NCBI RefSeq assembly: GCF_002002885.1
Contig: NZ_CP019510.1
Location: forward strand, 3,348,001-3,412,000
Reading direction: 5' to 3'
Origin: Janthinobacterium sp. LM6
Lineage (GTDB): Bacteria > Pseudomonadota > Gammaproteobacteria > Burkholderiales > Burkholderiaceae_D
DNA: 64,000 nt
Shown: piece by piece, positions 1-8,479 of the stretch
How the letters are laid out: the number at the start of each line of letters is the position of its first letter
Numbering within the stretch: the stretch's first letter is position 1
Notes under the pieces: generated by a model
What the model was told of the DNA's origin: nothing
Seen by the model: only the letters and a program-made list of their open reading frames with translations
Database searches by the model: none
Translations under genes and position numbers: made by a program

Positions 1-129
1 TGCACGGTGCAAAGTGAATCGATATGGCGCCAGTTGATTGATGCTTACTGCGAGCTGAACAGGCCGCAAGCTGCCAACAGTTGTCGTCTGCTTGTCGTTC
101 ACACTGCCGGACAAAGGGATGGAGGATGT

Positions 130-612
130 ATGCCGACTACTGCAATGCTGTTGTCTGTCGCCTGCGTCGTCTTCCTGGCACCATCCCCAGCACTGTGCCA
201 GATGTCCGGCCAGGGCGGGATGGCGGGGCGTGCCACCGCGTCTTCGTCACTCAGGGCGCGGATACCTGTCGCCTCGCGACCGTTGCAGGTGGAGGCAAGC
301 AGCGCAGGCCGTTTTACTATCAGTGACCTGAAAAAGCTTGAACTGAAAGCGCAGGTCAATAAATTGCTGAGCATCTGTCCCAGCTGCTCGACTGTCGTAA
401 CGATAGGTGGAACCACTATTATCGGCGCCAATGGCGCGGGTGTTCCCAGAGGCTCTTCCTCAACCCAGGACACGGCTTTGCCCCATGCTTTCCGAACGCA
501 AGAGTTGAAATGCGCCGCTTTGCCTGCCGGGGTGACGGATGACGATTACGTGCTGGTCAGCAAGGCCCTGTATCGGTATCTGTATCTACGCGCTCAATAT
601 GGTGCGCAATAG
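130..612 (+). CDS. Hypothetical secreted protein
   Basis: A 160-residue protein of unknown function. The ATG at 130 is preferred because a GGAGG ribosome site lies at 121-125 and the protein then opens with a clear signal peptide (hydrophobic residues about 5-20, likely cleavage after ALC). The frame stays open back to a GTG at 7, but that would bury the signal peptide inside the protein. The mature part is polar, with a CPSC pair near the middle that could form a disulfide or bind metal. No family recognised. It stands about 100 bases upstream of another small exported gene on the same strand. Confidence 0.5.
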   Translation: MPTTAMLLSVACVVFLAPSPALCQMSGQGGMAGRATASSSLRARIPVASRPLQVEASSAGRFTISDLKKLELKAQVNKLLSICPSCSTVVTIGGTTIIGANGAGVPRGSSSTQDTALPHAFRTQELKCAALPAGVTDDDYVLVSKALYRYLYLRAQYGAQ

Positions 613-710
613 CGGAGACAAGGTCCTCGTGGCCAGTCAGTCGCAGCGTTGCAAGGCAGGTAAGGCGAATAGCCTTTGTTGCTCAGTACGATCAAGATCG
701 GAGTCGCCTC

Positions 711-1184
711 ATGAATAAAATATGCGGACTGGTATTGCTGTTGATGTCACTTCTTTTTATACCTGTGCAAGCCGCACCGGATACGAGCGCCTATCAGAAT
801 TACCGAGACACCACCTACGACATTCAACGTGCCTACCTGCAGCGTATCGCCCAGCATCAGGCAAAAATGATGAACGATATGGAGCAAAAACTGACGCAAC
901 AGCAATGGCAAACCAACGCCATATCAATTATGGTTTTTATCATGGTGGGATTTGGCCTCGTACTGAGTGCCTTGCAGTTTTATGTGGATTTTCGGCGAGG
1001 CGGCAGTTCCAGCATCAGCATCAAGTTTGGCGGCGGCTCGTTCGACTTGCGCAGTACCGTGATTGGCATTGGTATTTTGGCACTGAGTTTCTGGTTCTTT
1101 CAAACGTATGTCGAGAAGGTTTACGAGGTCAAGGTAATGACTGTGTCGCCTATCGATGTCACTACGTTTGGCGTGAATCGCTAG
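711..1184 (+). CDS. Hypothetical membrane protein with signal peptide
   Basis: A 157-residue protein. It starts with a signal peptide (residues about 1-22, ending near VQAA), then a polar, probably helical stretch rich in Gln and Tyr (about 25-65). A membrane helix follows at about 70-92, then a short basic loop with a Gly/Ser-rich stretch, and a second helix at about 112-132. The start is supported by GGAG at 700-703. A small perfect inverted repeat, CGATC-AA-GATCG, lies at 689-700 and overlaps that site. Function unknown. Confidence 0.55.
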   Translation: MNKICGLVLLLMSLLFIPVQAAPDTSAYQNYRDTTYDIQRAYLQRIAQHQAKMMNDMEQKLTQQQWQTNAISIMVFIMVGFGLVLSALQFYVDFRRGGSSSISIKFGGGSFDLRSTVIGIGILALSFWFFQTYVEKVYEVKVMTVSPIDVTTFGVNR

Positions 1185-1254
1185 CCATGCCAGCAGACAG
1201 CTCCATCCGCCGGCATCGCGACTCTGCATGCCGACAATAGTGCGCACCCTGTCC

Positions 1255-1290
1255 AAGATGGCCGGCATTTGCTATAGTTCCGGCCATCTT
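1255..1290. promoter_or_regulatory. Perfect 11-bp hairpin between gene 711-1184 and purT
   Basis: AAGATGGCCGG (1255-1265) and its exact reverse complement (1280-1290) flank a 14-base loop. The loop holds TATAGT (1273-1278), a good -10 hexamer, although the matching -35 position is poor. Placed 25 bases before the purT ATG, it could be a terminator for the upstream gene (only a short T run follows), an operator, or a 5'-UTR structure controlling purT. The sequence alone does not decide between these. Confidence 0.45.
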
Positions 1291-1314
1291 TCCATTGCCA
1301 GATTGACCCTGCCC

Positions 1315-2544
1315 ATGACTATCAGCACCAGCAACACCATCGTGCCCCGCACTTTCGGCACGCCCCTGTCTTCCACCGCCATCAAGGTCATGCTGCTCGG
1401 TTCCGGTGAGCTGGGCAAGGAAGTGATCATCGCGCTGCAGCGCCTGGGCGTGGAAGTGATCGCCGTCGACCGCTACCCGAACGCGCCGGGCCACCCTGTG
1501 GCGCACCGCTCGCATGTGATCGACATGAGCGACGGCGTGGCGCTGGCCGCCCTGATCGCCCTGGAAAAGCCGGATCTGATCGTGCCGGAAATCGAAGCCA
1601 TCGCCACGGACACCCTGGCGGCGCTGGAAGCGGCCGGGCAAATCACGTGCATTCCGAACGCGCGCGCGGCCGTGCTGACGATGAACCGCGAAGGCATCCG
1701 CACCCTGGCCGCCGAAACCCTGGGCGTGGCGACGTCGCCGTACCGCTTCGCCAGCAGCCTGCAGGAGTTGCAGGATGCCTGCCGGGAGATCGGCTTCCCG
1801 TGCGTGGTCAAACCCGTCATGTCGTCGTCGGGCAAGGGCCAGTCCAAGCTCGATAGCGCCGCCGAGGTGGACGCGGCGTGGGCGTATGCGGCCAGCGGCA
1901 GCCGGGTCGATACGGGCCGGGTCATCGTCGAAGGCTTCATCGACTTCGATTATGAAATCACCCTGCTGACGGTGCGCGCCGTCGGTGCCTCGGGCCAGAT
2001 CGAGACGCAGTTCTGCGAGCCGATCGGCCACTTGCAGGTGCACGGCGACTACGTGGAATCGTGGCAGCCGGCCCGCATGGCGCCGCTGGCCCTTGAGCGT
2101 TCGCGCGACATCGCCCGCAAGGTGACGGACAACCTGGGCGGCCTGGGCCTGTTCGGCGTGGAGCTGTTCGTCAAGGACGACATGGTGTGGTTCTCGGAAG
2201 TGAGCCCCCGCCCGCACGACACGGGCATGGTCACCATGGCCAGCCAGGTGCAGAGCGAATTCGAGCTGCACGCGAAAGCCATCCTCGGCTTGCCCGTCAA
2301 CGTGGCGCTGCGCTCGCCCGGCGCCTCGGCCGTCATCTACGGCCAGCTGGAAGCGAAAGGCATCGCCTTCGAAGGCGTGGCCGATGCCCTGGGCGTGCCG
2401 GGCGCCGACTTGCGCCTGTTCGGCAAGCCTGAATCGTTCGCCCGCCGCCGCATGGGCGTGGCGCTGGCCACGGCCGACGATATCGACACGGCCCGCGCGC
2501 GCGCTGTGCTGGCCGCGTCCAAAGTGAAACCGGTGGCGAAGTAA
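1315..2544 (+). CDS. purT: Formate-dependent phosphoribosylglycinamide formyltransferase PurT
   Basis: A 409-residue ATP-grasp enzyme that makes formyl-GAR from GAR, formate and ATP in purine synthesis, independent of folate. The N-terminal nucleotide-binding motif ([13 protein letters not shown], about residues 22-34), the ATP-grasp core and the metal-site motif [12 protein letters not shown] are all present. It is slightly longer than the E. coli enzyme (392 residues) because of a short N-terminal tail. The ATG at 1315 is chosen over in-frame starts further upstream because those overlap the hairpin at 1255-1290 and add non-homologous sequence. It appears to be a single gene. Confidence 0.93.
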   Translation: MTISTSNTIVPRTFGTPLSSTAIKVMLLGSGELGKEVIIALQRLGVEVIAVDRYPNAPGHPVAHRSHVIDMSDGVALAALIALEKPDLIVPEIEAIATDTLAALEAAGQITCIPNARAAVLTMNREGIRTLAAETLGVATSPYRFASSLQELQDACREIGFPCVVKPVMSSSGKGQSKLDSAAEVDAAWAYAASGSRVDTGRVIVEGFIDFDYEITLLTVRAVGASGQIETQFCEPIGHLQVHGDYVESWQPARMAPLALERSRDIARKVTDNLGGLGLFGVELFVKDDMVWFSEVSPRPHDTGMVTMASQVQSEFELHAKAILGLPVNVALRSPGASAVIYGQLEAKGIAFEGVADALGVPGADLRLFGKPESFARRRMGVALATADDIDTARARAVLAASKVKPVAK

Positions 2545-2587
2545 GCCTGTTTACGGATACAACAGTCATCAACATGGAAGCCGGGGC

Positions 2588-3295
2588 ATGACGGAACTCG
2601 ATACTTATCTCGCGCAGCACTATCTGGACGAGACGCAGCTGGCGGCAGCCGCCGCCATGGGCATGGACGAAATCGATGCCCTGATCCGGGCTGGCCTGGT
2701 TCCGGCGCCTGCATACGTGGTCGATGACGGCGGCAATCTGTGTTCCTTCGTCTTTGGCGCCATGGCGGCGCCCGGTTCCAGGACCGGCCGCTATTTTCCG
2801 CCGTCCCAGCTGGGGTGGATCGCCATTGCGCGCCACGCCCTCACCGAGGGGGCGGAAACGGCGCAAGCGCGCCTGAAGGCGCAATTTACGTCGCGCTATG
2901 CGGCCGCGCTTGCGACCCTGAACCTGACGACCTGGCGCCTGCGCGACAGTTTCGACGACAGGGGCGCCCCGATCGCGGACGGTTTACTGGCCCGTACCGA
3001 CAGCGCCTGGACATATTTTTTGAACGGCACGTTTTCCCTGTGCGTGGCCAATTCCATGTCGGAAGCCCACATCGCCTGGAAAGAGGTGCTGCAGGAAAAG
3101 CTCGCGCAGCAAAGCGGGAACGGCAGCAAGACGCTGCTGCCGCAGCAGCAGGCGCAGGAAATGCATGCGCTGATCGATGCCTATGCCGCGGCGGCCATGC
3201 CTTTTTCTCCCGTCGAATACGCCTTGAGCAGCCGCAAGCGCCTGGTCGAGGATTTGCGGGCCAACATGCGCGTGGCCGTAACGGACCCCGCATGA
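2588..3295 (+). CDS. DUF6058-like protein
   Basis: A 235-residue soluble protein with no signal peptide or membrane segment. The N-terminal half (opening MTELDTYLAQHY) and the central region resemble, from memory, the DUF6058 family of unknown function that is common in Gram-negative bacteria. No catalytic motif stands out. Its TGA stop overlaps the ATG of the next gene (ATGA at 3292-3295), so the two are probably co-translated. It lies 43 bases after purT on the same strand. The family assignment is from pattern recognition only. Confidence 0.6.
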   Translation: MTELDTYLAQHYLDETQLAAAAAMGMDEIDALIRAGLVPAPAYVVDDGGNLCSFVFGAMAAPGSRTGRYFPPSQLGWIAIARHALTEGAETAQARLKAQFTSRYAAALATLNLTTWRLRDSFDDRGAPIADGLLARTDSAWTYFLNGTFSLCVANSMSEAHIAWKEVLQEKLAQQSGNGSKTLLPQQQAQEMHALIDAYAAAAMPFSPVEYALSSRKRLVEDLRANMRVAVTDPA

Positions 3296-3741
3296 CTGCC
3301 TCAGCGACGCAGCACAGCCTGCCGCTGGCCGACGCCGGCGGCGACGACATCAAGCGCAAGCTGCGCGGCCACATCGCGCGGCGCAACCTGGCCGGCGCCG
3401 CCAACGACTGCAAGTGGAACGAACTGCTGGCCTTCATGCGCGGGCGCACCGACTGGGCGCCGTCGTACCGCTATGGTTCCGTGTCCGGCTACGTCTCGCG
3501 CTGGGACACGGAATGGGATTACCACCCGCCGTTCCCCTTCCTGGGCGTGGAATGGTTCGACATCAGCCTGTATTCGGAAGAACACGTGGCCATGCTGCTG
3601 CCGAAGAAAATCATCGACCACGGCGTGTGGATCGTGCCGGAACTGGCACGCATCGGCTTCGATTTCGAGGTGCGCGACCGGGTGGCGCGCATCTGGGGCT
3701 ATCTGCCCCGTTCTTACCATGACTTCCCGCCTGCCGACTAA
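3292..3741 (+). CDS. DUF6678-like small protein
   Basis: A 149-residue cytosolic protein whose ATG overlaps the stop of the preceding gene by four bases. It has a basic N-terminus, a KWNELL segment near residues 41-46, and a Trp/Tyr-rich centre with WYxxx-like repeats and a FLGVEWFDI stretch. It resembles DUF6678, a family of unknown role, by eye. The coupled translation with the DUF6058-like gene suggests that the two work together. No enzyme motif is visible. Confidence 0.55.
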   Translation: MTASATQHSLPLADAGGDDIKRKLRGHIARRNLAGAANDCKWNELLAFMRGRTDWAPSYRYGSVSGYVSRWDTEWDYHPPFPFLGVEWFDISLYSEEHVAMLLPKKIIDHGVWIVPELARIGFDFEVRDRVARIWGYLPRSYHDFPPAD

Positions 3742-3757
3742 TTCGACGAGTATTGAT

Positions 3758-4495
3758 ATGCCTGATAACGACATTCCCCAAGTACCGCAACCTGACGACG
3801 CCGTCGTCGGCAAGGAAGCGGGCGCGCAGATGCTGGCCACGGCCTGCGCCGCGCGCGACGCCTTCTATGCCACCCTGGGTAGCGTCGACGCCGACGTGCT
3901 GGCGCCGCTGGTCAACCCGGCCTTCATGGGAGGCCCGCGCTGGCCGTCGCTGCGCCAGGCGTGGCGCGTGATCCGCCGCGCCGATTCCATCCTCATCGCC
4001 AGCGACGGCTTGAGCGATCCCTTCGAGGATGACGACGACGTGTTCGTCCCGCGCGGCCACCTGCTGGAAGTGTGCATCGAAGCGCCGCTGTCCGCCTTCG
4101 ACGAGCAGGACGTGGCGCAATCCTGGCTCTTCGACGTGATTTACCAGGTCAGCCAGAACGTGGCCGACCACGGTTCCATCGATTTGCTGCTGCAGCGCCA
4201 CGGCAGCGTGTCGATGGTGCTGGACGTGCAGCAGGCGCCGGCAGGACTGGAAGACGAAAACGAACAGGTGGGCGTGCTGCTGGCCCAGGGCGCGGCCACG
4301 CTTCCACCAGCGTTCGCCACGCCGTATGGCGAAGTGCTGCTGCTCGCCGTCACCGTGCTGCAGCCGGCGGAACTGGCGCATATCGGCAATGCCGCCGACA
4401 AGGCGCAGTCGCGGCGCGACCTGGCCGCCGCGCTGGCCGCCTCGCCGACGGGCCACCTGAGCGTGGCCCGGCGGCCCGCCGTCATTCCCCGCTAG
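3758..4495 (+). CDS. Hypothetical acidic cytosolic protein
   Basis: A 245-residue acidic protein that starts 16 bases after the previous stop. It has no signal peptide or membrane helix. The central region carries a run of acidic residues (FEDDDDVFVPRG), and the C-terminal half has the alternating hydrophobic look of an alpha/beta fold. It vaguely recalls suppressor-of-fused-like (SUFU) bacterial proteins, but this could not be supported with specific motifs, so the function is left open. Its last 14 bases overlap the end of the convergent TPR gene. Confidence 0.6.
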   Translation: MPDNDIPQVPQPDDAVVGKEAGAQMLATACAARDAFYATLGSVDADVLAPLVNPAFMGGPRWPSLRQAWRVIRRADSILIASDGLSDPFEDDDDVFVPRGHLLEVCIEAPLSAFDEQDVAQSWLFDVIYQVSQNVADHGSIDLLLQRHGSVSMVLDVQQAPAGLEDENEQVGVLLAQGAATLPPAFATPYGEVLLLAVTVLQPAELAHIGNAADKAQSRRDLAAALAASPTGHLSVARRPAVIPR

Positions 4496-5180
4496 GCTGT
4501 TCGACCGGCGGCACGGCCGGTTCTGTCGCTTTCTGCGGTGCTTCCTTGGCCTCCAGCACGGCCGGCGGCGGTTCTTTCCACTTGCCCGCCGCCTTCAGCT
4601 TGTTCTTCAGGCCCGGCAAGGGAAAGCCCAGCGCGTAGGCTTTTTGCGCGTGCGCGCTGGCCTTGTCGTATTCCTTCTTTTTCACGTACATCAAGCCCAG
4701 GTTGTACTGGATGGTGGCCTGGTCGGGCGCCAGGCGGCTGGCAGAGTCCAGCTGTTCCAGCGCCGCCGCGTCCTGGCCCGTGGCCAGCAGGTAATTGCCG
4801 TACACCATGCGCGCCGTCACGTCGTGCGGCGCGAAGGCGATCGCCCGTTCGAAGTAGCAGTTGACCGTGTAGCGGGCGCCATGCGGCTGCGCGCTTTTCA
4901 GGCGCAAGCCGAGTTTTGCCATCGACGCCAGCGCCCGGTGGTGGTTCGGGAAGTGCTCCAGCGTGTAGCTGATGTCGCCGCCCAGGCTGCCCGTCATGCC
5001 TTGCGTGAGCGTTTCCACGGCGCGCGAAAAATGGAATTGTTCGACCACGGACAGGTCCTTGCGGTCTTCCGCGCTCGTGTAGTCGCCGCCCGTGGTGCCC
5101 TTGACGTAGGGCGGGCACGCGGCGGCGCCGGCATGGGCGCAGCAGGCGGCGAGGGTGCAGGCAAGCAGGCGATGCTTCAT
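4482..5180 (-). CDS. Periplasmic TPR protein at end of exosortase-associated operon
   Basis: A 232-residue exported protein. It has a signal peptide (about 1-20, cleaved near AGAA), an N-terminal region rich in aromatic residues, and two or three TPR helices at about 125-195 (for example AARLAPDQATIQYNLGLMY-like spacing). The tail is Lys/Pro/Glu-rich and probably disordered. TPR domains bind peptides or other proteins. Its ATG overlaps the TGA of the upstream glycosyltransferase (ATGA), which makes it the last gene of the 9213-4482 operon. The partner is not evident. Confidence 0.7.
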   Translation of the reverse strand: MKHRLLACTLAACCAHAGAAACPPYVKGTTGGDYTSAEDRKDLSVVEQFHFSRAVETLTQGMTGSLGGDISYTLEHFPNHHRALASMAKLGLRLKSAQPHGARYTVNCYFERAIAFAPHDVTARMVYGNYLLATGQDAAALEQLDSASRLAPDQATIQYNLGLMYVKKKEYDKASAHAQKAYALGFPLPGLKNKLKAAGKWKEPPPAVLEAKEAPQKATEPAVPPVEQPSGE

Positions 5181-6493
5181 GTCGGGCTCCTGTGACTGAC
5201 CTGGTCCAGCAAGGCGGCCAGGGCGTTGCTGCGGGCTTGCCGCGATTGCAGGGCGATGGCGGCGGGGCTGGCCAGCGGCGCCTGGCCCTGGCGCGCCAGT
5301 TCCAGGAAGCGCAGCAGCGCGCGCGCGCAATCGCCGCTGGAGGCCAGCTGGCCGATGGTGTCGATGCCGCAGTGGCGCAGCTTGGCCGCGCTGTCGCCCG
5401 CCGGGTCGGTCAGCGCGAGGATGGGCCGGCGGCAGCGCAGGTATTCATACAGCTTGGCGGGAATCTGCCCGTTGCAATTGGCCGCCTGCAGCAGCAGCAA
5501 GCCGTCCGCTGCCTGCATTTCCTGCAGCGCCGCGCCGTGCGGCTGCAAGGGTTCCAGGCGCACCAGGTCGAGGATGCCGTATTTCACCAGCAGGCCCGCC
5601 AGCCACGCATCGTGGCCCGTGGCGCGCAGCACCAGCTGGAAATTGCGCGCGTGGAGCACGCCGTCGCGGCGCAGCCGGGCCAGGGCCTCGAACAGCGCTT
5701 GCGGATCGCGCTCGGACGGGTAGATCACGCCGCTGTGCAGCAGCAGGAAGCGGTCGCGCCGGCCCGTCCGTTCATGGGTGTCCGCATAGCCGTCTTCATC
5801 GTAACCGTTCTCGATCAGGTGGAAACGCTCGCGCGCCACCTGCGCCAGGCGCCGCCGGTGCGCCGCGACGGCGCCCGGCGTGGTGCAGACGATGGCCGCG
5901 CTGCGCGCCGCGATGCGCTGTTCGATCCACGCATGCATGCGGTGCAGGCGCGGCTCGGACGGATACGGCGCCTGCGGGTCGCTGTCATCGAGCATCGGGT
6001 CGCGCTGGTCGGCGATCCACGGCAGGCCGCTGAGTTTTTGCAGGGTCAGCGCGATCAAATGCGCCGTGGCGATCGGGTACGTCGACCAGATGGCGTCGGG
6101 ACGGTAGGCGCGGATCATGCGCAGGCCGGCCGGCACGGCGCTCAGCCACCAGGAACTCCAGCGGTCGGGCAGCGCCAGGCAGCGCGGATAGCGCCCGCCG
6201 ACGGCGAAATGGCGCGCCGCGTCCAGCGCCAGGGTGCGCCGCACGGTGGCTTGCGCACCGGCCTGCGCCAGCTGCGTATCGCCCCGCTGCGCATACGCGC
6301 TGGCGCTGGGGCTGAGCACGAGCGGCTGCCAGCCGCAGTCGGGCAAATGGCGCGCAAAGCCCAGGGTGCGCAGGATGCCGCTGCCGCCGGCCAGGGGCGG
6401 AAAATGGTAGGCGACCATCAGCACCCGTTTTGGTCGGGCCGCGTTCGGTCGGGCTGCGTTCGGTCGGGCCGCGCTCGGCGAGGTCTTTACCAT
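5177..6493 (-). CDS. Glycosyltransferase (GT4-like) of exosortase A locus
   Basis: A 438-residue glycosyltransferase of the two-domain GT-B kind. After an Ala/Arg/Pro-rich leader it starts RVLMVAYHFPPLAGGSGI (about residues 23-40), typical of family 4 enzymes acting on nucleotide sugars. The C-terminal half has the donor-site pattern with a GQIPAKLYEYLRCRRPILAL stretch. The leader encodes three near-identical pentapeptides (AARPN type) that come from a 15-bp DNA repeat at 6432-6476, so the true N-terminus may vary between strains. The gene overlaps hydrolase 1 upstream (ending at 6487) and the TPR gene downstream, so it is co-translated in the operon. Acceptor and donor sugars are unknown. 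Confidence 0.82.
   Translation of the reverse strand: MVKTSPSAARPNAARPNAARPKRVLMVAYHFPPLAGGSGILRTLGFARHLPDCGWQPLVLSPSASAYAQRGDTQLAQAGAQATVRRTLALDAARHFAVGGRYPRCLALPDRWSSWWLSAVPAGLRMIRAYRPDAIWSTYPIATAHLIALTLQKLSGLPWIADQRDPMLDDSDPQAPYPSEPRLHRMHAWIEQRIAARSAAIVCTTPGAVAAHRRRLAQVARERFHLIENGYDEDGYADTHERTGRRDRFLLLHSGVIYPSERDPQALFEALARLRRDGVLHARNFQLVLRATGHDAWLAGLLVKYGILDLVRLEPLQPHGAALQEMQAADGLLLLQAANCNGQIPAKLYEYLRCRRPILALTDPAGDSAAKLRHCGIDTIGQLASSGDCARALLRFLELARQGQAPLASPAAIALQSRQARSNALAALLDQVSHRSPT
6432..6476. repeat. 15-bp tandem repeat x3 in glycosyltransferase N-terminus
   Basis: Three consecutive 15-bp units (6432-6446, 6447-6461, 6462-6476) of the form GGTCGGGCCGCGTTC with one change in each of the second and third. 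The length is a multiple of three, so copy-number change would add or remove five residues without shifting the frame. Confidence 0.85.
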
Positions 6494-7380
6494 GACTGCA
6501 GCCACCGCGCGCACAGCTGTTCGACCGCGCCGCGCCAGGCGGCGCTGGCAAACGTGTGGTTGGCGCCGTCGACCCGCGCCTGCGTCCATTGCGCGCGGGC
6601 GGCCACGGCGCGCCAGGCAGGATCGCCATCGAGCAGCGCCTGCCATTCGCGCGCGCCCAGGTCGTCGCCGCTGAGGATCAGCAAGACCTTGCCCTGGAAT
6701 TGCGCCAGCGCCCGCAGCAGGGCCGGCGCGGGCGCGTCGTCTTCCTGCTTTGTCTGCGCCTGCCCCCGCGTGGCGGCCGCCACCTGGCGCAGCGACGCCA
6801 GGCTGGCGCCCAGCCGCAGTCCGCCTTTGGCCAGCTTGCGCCAGAAATCGCCTTGCAGCAGGCGCCCCAAGTAATAATGGCGCAAGGTGGCGCGCGCCAG
6901 GCCGGCGCTGCTGCGCACCCACGGGTTGAGCAGCACCAGCGCTTTGACGCGCGCGTCGCGCGGCGCATGGCAGGCGGCGGCCGTGGCGCCGTCGCACAAG
7001 CCCCACAGCGCCACTTCGCGCAAGGAGGGCACGGCGTCGAAGAATTGCGCCAGCGCCCCTGCGATGTCGGGACCGGCGGCGCGGTAGTCGCGCGCGCCGC
7101 CCTCGCTGTCGCCCATGCCGCGCAAATCGAAGCGCAGCACGGGCCAGCCTTGCGCGGCCAGCGCGCGCGCCAGCAGGACGAACTGGCGGTGGCTGCCGAT
7201 TCTGTACTGAGGCCCGCCCGTGACGATCAGCACGCCGCGCGGGCCAGGCGCGTCGGGCAGGCTGAGGATGCCGGCCAGGCGCGCCTGCGCTTCCTCGTCT
7301 TCGGCTGCGCTGCGAAAGCGCAGGGCCAGCTCGCGCACGGCGTGCGCCGCGGGGTGCTGCCGGCTGTCGTCGCGCTTCAT
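6487..7380 (-). CDS. Exosortase A system-associated hydrolase 1
   Basis: A 297-residue alpha/beta hydrolase. The segment GGPQYRIGSHRQFVLLARAL (about residues 55-74) followed by LRFDLRGMGDSEG is the signature of hydrolase ortholog 1 of exosortase A loci (TIGR03100 type). The nucleophile elbow is unusual: it reads GLCDGA rather than GxSxG, so Cys would take the place of Ser. A late HTF segment supplies the His. The substrate is unknown; the constant pairing with hydrolase 2, an ACP and an AMP ligase suggests an acyl or aminoacyl thioester or ester. The start at 7380 gives a four-base overlap with hydrolase 2. Confidence 0.88.
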   Translation of the reverse strand: MKRDDSRQHPAAHAVRELALRFRSAAEDEEAQARLAGILSLPDAPGPRGVLIVTGGPQYRIGSHRQFVLLARALAAQGWPVLRFDLRGMGDSEGGARDYRAAGPDIAGALAQFFDAVPSLREVALWGLCDGATAAACHAPRDARVKALVLLNPWVRSSAGLARATLRHYYLGRLLQGDFWRKLAKGGLRLGASLASLRQVAAATRGQAQTKQEDDAPAPALLRALAQFQGKVLLILSGDDLGAREWQALLDGDPAWRAVAARAQWTQARVDGANHTFASAAWRGAVEQLCARWLQSW

Positions 7381-8237
7381 GGCGGGGGCCTTTCCTCGTC
7401 GAGCCAGTCGCGGCACAATTCCCGCGTGGCGTACAGCAGCTGCGGACACGCGAGCAGCTCGCCGCTGTGCCAGAACGGACCGTCATCGAAGCTGGCCACG
7501 TGCACGGCGGCGCCGCGTTCGCGCCATTGCCGCGCCAGCAGCGGCGGCGACCAGGCACCGGCCTGGTCCGCCGCGCGGTAGTCGAGCCAATAGACGGGCA
7601 CGGAAGGCTGCAGCGTCGACGCGTTGACACCATCGATGGCGTGCGCCAGTTCGGGCGCCAGCAGGTAGCCGGCCACTTCCACAGTTTCACTTTCCGCCAG
7701 GGCGGCGCGCGCCTGGCCGGGCGCTTCCTGCGAGGCCCCGGCCAGCATGTGGCTCGCCAGGCGCAGGCGCAGGAAGCGGTCGATGCTGCGCCGCCCGTCG
7801 AGTTCCGGTTGCCACAGCAGCAAGCGCGCCAGGGGCAGCGGCGCGCGGCTGGCGAAATCGAGGGCCAGCAGGGCACCCAGGCGCAAGCCCCACACGCTCA
7901 ACGGGCCGTCGACGCGCTGCGCCAGCCACGCGCAAGCCAGGTGCAGGTCGTTGTGCCAGATGTCCCAGCGCGCTTCGCCAAAGTCGCCGCTGCTGTCGCC
8001 GCAGCCGAACAGGTCGATCTGCAGCACGCTGTAGCCGGCCGCGGCAAAGGCGCGCGCCTGCGCGGCGGCCACGTGGCGGCTCTTGTTCAGCTCTTCGGCG
8101 AAGGGATGCACGTAGATAATGCCGCCGCGCGCGGCCTGGCCCGGCGGCGGCAGGTGCAACAGGCAGTAGCGCTGGCCGCCGCTGGCGGGCAGGAAGAAGG
8201 GCAGCAGCGGCAGGGCGTCGAAGGCGGCGCGGTTCAT
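7377..8237 (-). CDS. Exosortase A system-associated hydrolase 2
   Basis: A 286-residue alpha/beta hydrolase of the second exosortase-associated family (TIGR03101 type). Its signature runs IIYVHPFAEELNKSRH (about residues 40-55), then LQIDLFGCGDSSGDF. The elbow region reads VWGLRLGA, so the usual nucleophilic Ser is not evident and the catalytic arrangement may be atypical. It is encoded between the ACP gene (ATGA overlap at 8234-8237) and hydrolase 1 (overlap at 7377-7380), which strongly suggests equimolar co-expression. The role is probably release or editing of an ACP- or CoA-bound intermediate (inference). Confidence 0.88.
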   Translation of the reverse strand: MNRAAFDALPLLPFFLPASGGQRYCLLHLPPPGQAARGGIIYVHPFAEELNKSRHVAAAQARAFAAAGYSVLQIDLFGCGDSSGDFGEARWDIWHNDLHLACAWLAQRVDGPLSVWGLRLGALLALDFASRAPLPLARLLLWQPELDGRRSIDRFLRLRLASHMLAGASQEAPGQARAALAESETVEVAGYLLAPELAHAIDGVNASTLQPSVPVYWLDYRAADQAGAWSPPLLARQWRERGAAVHVASFDDGPFWHSGELLACPQLLYATRELCRDWLDEERPPP

Positions 8238-8479
8238 GCTCGCAGCTTTGCAAACACGAAATCGTGCAGGGTGCCGACGGTGGCGAAGTGGCGCGCATGG
8301 ATGTCGTCGTCGGCGACCACGATGCCGAAATGGTCTTCCAGCGCGGCGATCACGCCGATCACGGCCATCGAGTCGAGTTCCGGCACGCTGCCCAGCAGCG
8401 GCGTGTGGGCTTCCAGCGCGCGCCCGTTCAAGCCCAGCGTCGTGTCGAGGATGTGCTTTACTGCTTCAAGATGCGGCAT
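8234..8479 (-). CDS. Acyl carrier protein
   Basis: An 81-residue acyl carrier protein. Ser37 in the ELDSMAV motif is the expected site for the phosphopantetheine arm, and it is followed by the usual acidic helix (EDHFGI). It is encoded inside a chain of overlapping genes: acyltransferase upstream (22-base overlap) and hydrolase 2 downstream (four-base overlap). This is therefore a dedicated carrier, not the fatty-acid-synthesis ACP, and most likely carries the group activated by the divergent AMP ligase at 9400 or used by an N-acyltransferase of the locus (inference). Confidence 0.9.
   Translation of the reverse strand: MPHLEAVKHILDTTLGLNGRALEAHTPLLGSVPELDSMAVIGVIAALEDHFGIVVADDDIHARHFATVGTLHDFVFAKLRA

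Noticed and set aside
5192..6874. A 560-codon open frame on the plus strand
   Set aside because: It is antisense to two well-supported genes, has Gln/Arg/Ala-rich low-complexity sequence and no known domain. Long antisense frames are expected at this GC content.
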